Translations under genes and position numbers: made by a program
Notes under the pieces: generated by a model
What the model was told of the DNA's origin: nothing
Databases searched by the model: none
The model's input: the letters and a program-made list of their open reading frames with translations, nothing else
Shown here: positions 63,346 through 64,000 of the stretch, piece after piece
How positions within the stretch are numbered: the first letter of the stretch is position 1
Layout of the letters: each line of letters opens with the position of its first letter
DNA from: an uncultured Nocardioides sp.
GTDB taxonomy: Bacteria; Actinomycetota; Actinomycetes; Propionibacteriales; Nocardioidaceae
DNA length: 64,000 bases
Assembly: GCF_947489365.1 (NCBI RefSeq)
Contig: NZ_CANLDB010000001.1
Span: 868,001-932,000, forward strand
Reading direction: 5' to 3'

Positions 63346-63873
63346 ATGACGGCCACCCGCTTCGCCAGCCAGCTCAACGAGCAGATCGGTCACGAGCTCG
63401 CGGCCCACAACCAGTACCTCGCGTGCGCCGTGCACTACGACGCCCTGACGATGCCGCGCATGGCGGCGTTCTTCTACGCCCAGGCGCTCGAGGAGCGCGA
63501 CCACGCGATGATGATGGTCCGCTTCCTGATCGACACCGACGCCGAGGTCGCGATCCCCGCCCTGTCCGCGCCGCAGTCGACCTTCGCCGACGTCGTGGAG
63601 CCGGTCGCCCTGGCCCTCGACCAGGAGCGCCGCGTGACCGCCCAGATCAACGCGCTGGTCGCCACGGCCCGCGAGGAGCTCGACTTCGCGGCCGAGCAGT
63701 TCATGCAGTGGTTCGTGAAGGAGCAGGTGGAGGAGGTCGCGACGGTCTCCGACCTGCTCGCGGTCGTCCGCCGCAACGCCGACGACGTCGACGACATCGA
63801 GGACTGGGTCGCCCGGGAGGCCGCCGGCGGTGGCGGGGAGGACCCCGGCGCCCCGCCCGTCGCCGGCGCCTGA
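63346..63873 (+). CDS. ferritin-like iron storage protein
   Basis: 175 residues from ATG 63346. Ferritin four-helix bundle: helix A FASQLNEQIGHELAAHNQY with ferroxidase Glu residues (about 10-16), helix B ALEERDHAMMMVRFLID with the ExxH motif (about 47-50), helix C ALDQERRVTAQINALVATA with a conserved Glu and Gln (about 90-100), and helix D FLQ-like FAAEQFMQWFVKEQVEEV (about 115-132). It lacks the heme Met of bacterioferritin, so it is of the non-heme BfrB/ferritin type. The acidic-Gly C-terminal tail is unusual in length. Confidence 0.9.
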   Translation: MTATRFASQLNEQIGHELAAHNQYLACAVHYDALTMPRMAAFFYAQALEERDHAMMMVRFLIDTDAEVAIPALSAPQSTFADVVEPVALALDQERRVTAQINALVATAREELDFAAEQFMQWFVKEQVEEVATVSDLLAVVRRNADDVDDIEDWVAREAAGGGGEDPGAPPVAGA

Positions 63874-63903
63874 CCGGCCCCCCGACTCGCGACCGTCCCG
63901 GCG

Positions 63904-64000
63904 TCAGTCGAACAGCGCGCGGACGTCGTCCGCGGTGATCAGTCCGCCCGCGGCGCCGCCACCGTCGACCACGTCGGCGAAGAGCGCCGCCTTGCGTGCC
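63904..64000 (-). CDS. C-terminal fragment of an unidentified gene, cut by window edge
   Basis: Minus-strand frame open from the window edge to TGA at 63904-63906. The visible C-terminus reads KAALFADVVDGGGAAGGLIT followed by ADDVRALFD. The codon use is coding-like, but the family cannot be determined from about 31 residues. It is convergent with ferritin across 30 bp. Confidence 0.45.
   Translation of the reverse strand, partial: ARKAALFADVVDGGGAAGGLITADDVRALFD

Overview
The window is a high-GC chromosomal segment of an actinobacterium, most likely in the Nocardioidaceae (Nocardioides-like). Indicators are the strong G/C bias at third codon positions, frequent GTG starts, a mycothiol-type SigR/RsrA pair, WhiB1, the fused E1/E2 2-oxoglutarate decarboxylase Kgd, the 24-residue ribosomal protein bL37, Ni-superoxide dismutase, and the order thrB-rho-rpmE-prfA-prmC-tsaC-wecA-atp. 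No prophage, insertion sequence or CRISPR array was found. The accessory content is mainly intergenic repeats.

Region 1 (1-16 kb) is a stress and signalling block: aroA (cut by the window edge), DoxX, an SRAP protein, a small alpha/beta hydrolase, sigR-rsrA, bL37, an SGNH hydrolase, an ECF sigma factor with a membrane partner, a lipoprotein, a thiamine-diphosphate enzyme, the PdtaS-like histidine kinase, whiB1 and an rsbW-sigF pair. From recall, most of this set also clusters in mycobacteria around Rv3219-Rv3230c.

Region 2 (15.4-25 kb) holds a secreted metallophosphoesterase, Ni-SOD (sodN) with its divergent maturation protease (sodX), malic enzyme, two oxidoreductases, and a TetR regulator divergent from a ferredoxin-reductase/acyl-CoA desaturase (DesA3-type) operon. 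A MarR-GNAT fusion gene follows. Downstream of it is a twelve-copy, head-to-head 32-bp repeat array.

Region 3 (25.5-45 kb) carries DUF6104 and kgd, a secreted protein of less extreme composition, tRNA-Arg(CCG), and then a long plus-strand run: argS, lysA, hom, thrC, thrB (arginyl-tRNA synthesis and the aspartate-family amino acids), rho, a receiver-only response regulator, rpmE, prfA, prmC, tsaC and wecA. The Rho protein has arginine in place of the usual Walker A lysine and a very Gln/Asn-rich N-terminal insertion.

Region 4 (45-54.4 kb) is the complete F1Fo ATP synthase operon atpI-B-E-F-H-A-G-D-C followed by DUF2550 and a membrane protein. A CRP/GlxR-like site lies upstream.

Region 5 (54.4-64 kb) contains a TPP-riboswitch-headed thiamine operon (thiM, thiE, a thiD-tenA fusion, and a DUF4240-like gene), an adenosyltransferase that makes adenosylcobalamin, a cobalamin-dependent mutase of the ethylmalonyl-CoA mutase/MeaA type, a STAS protein, DUF427, and an iron-box-headed pair (a Cys/Lys-rich small protein and ferritin). 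The window ends inside an unidentified minus-strand gene.

Two themes recur. At least fourteen genes have a TANNNT -10 hexamer only 6-8 nt before the start codon, so leaderless mRNAs should be common. Several convergent intergenic gaps are filled by structured repeats.
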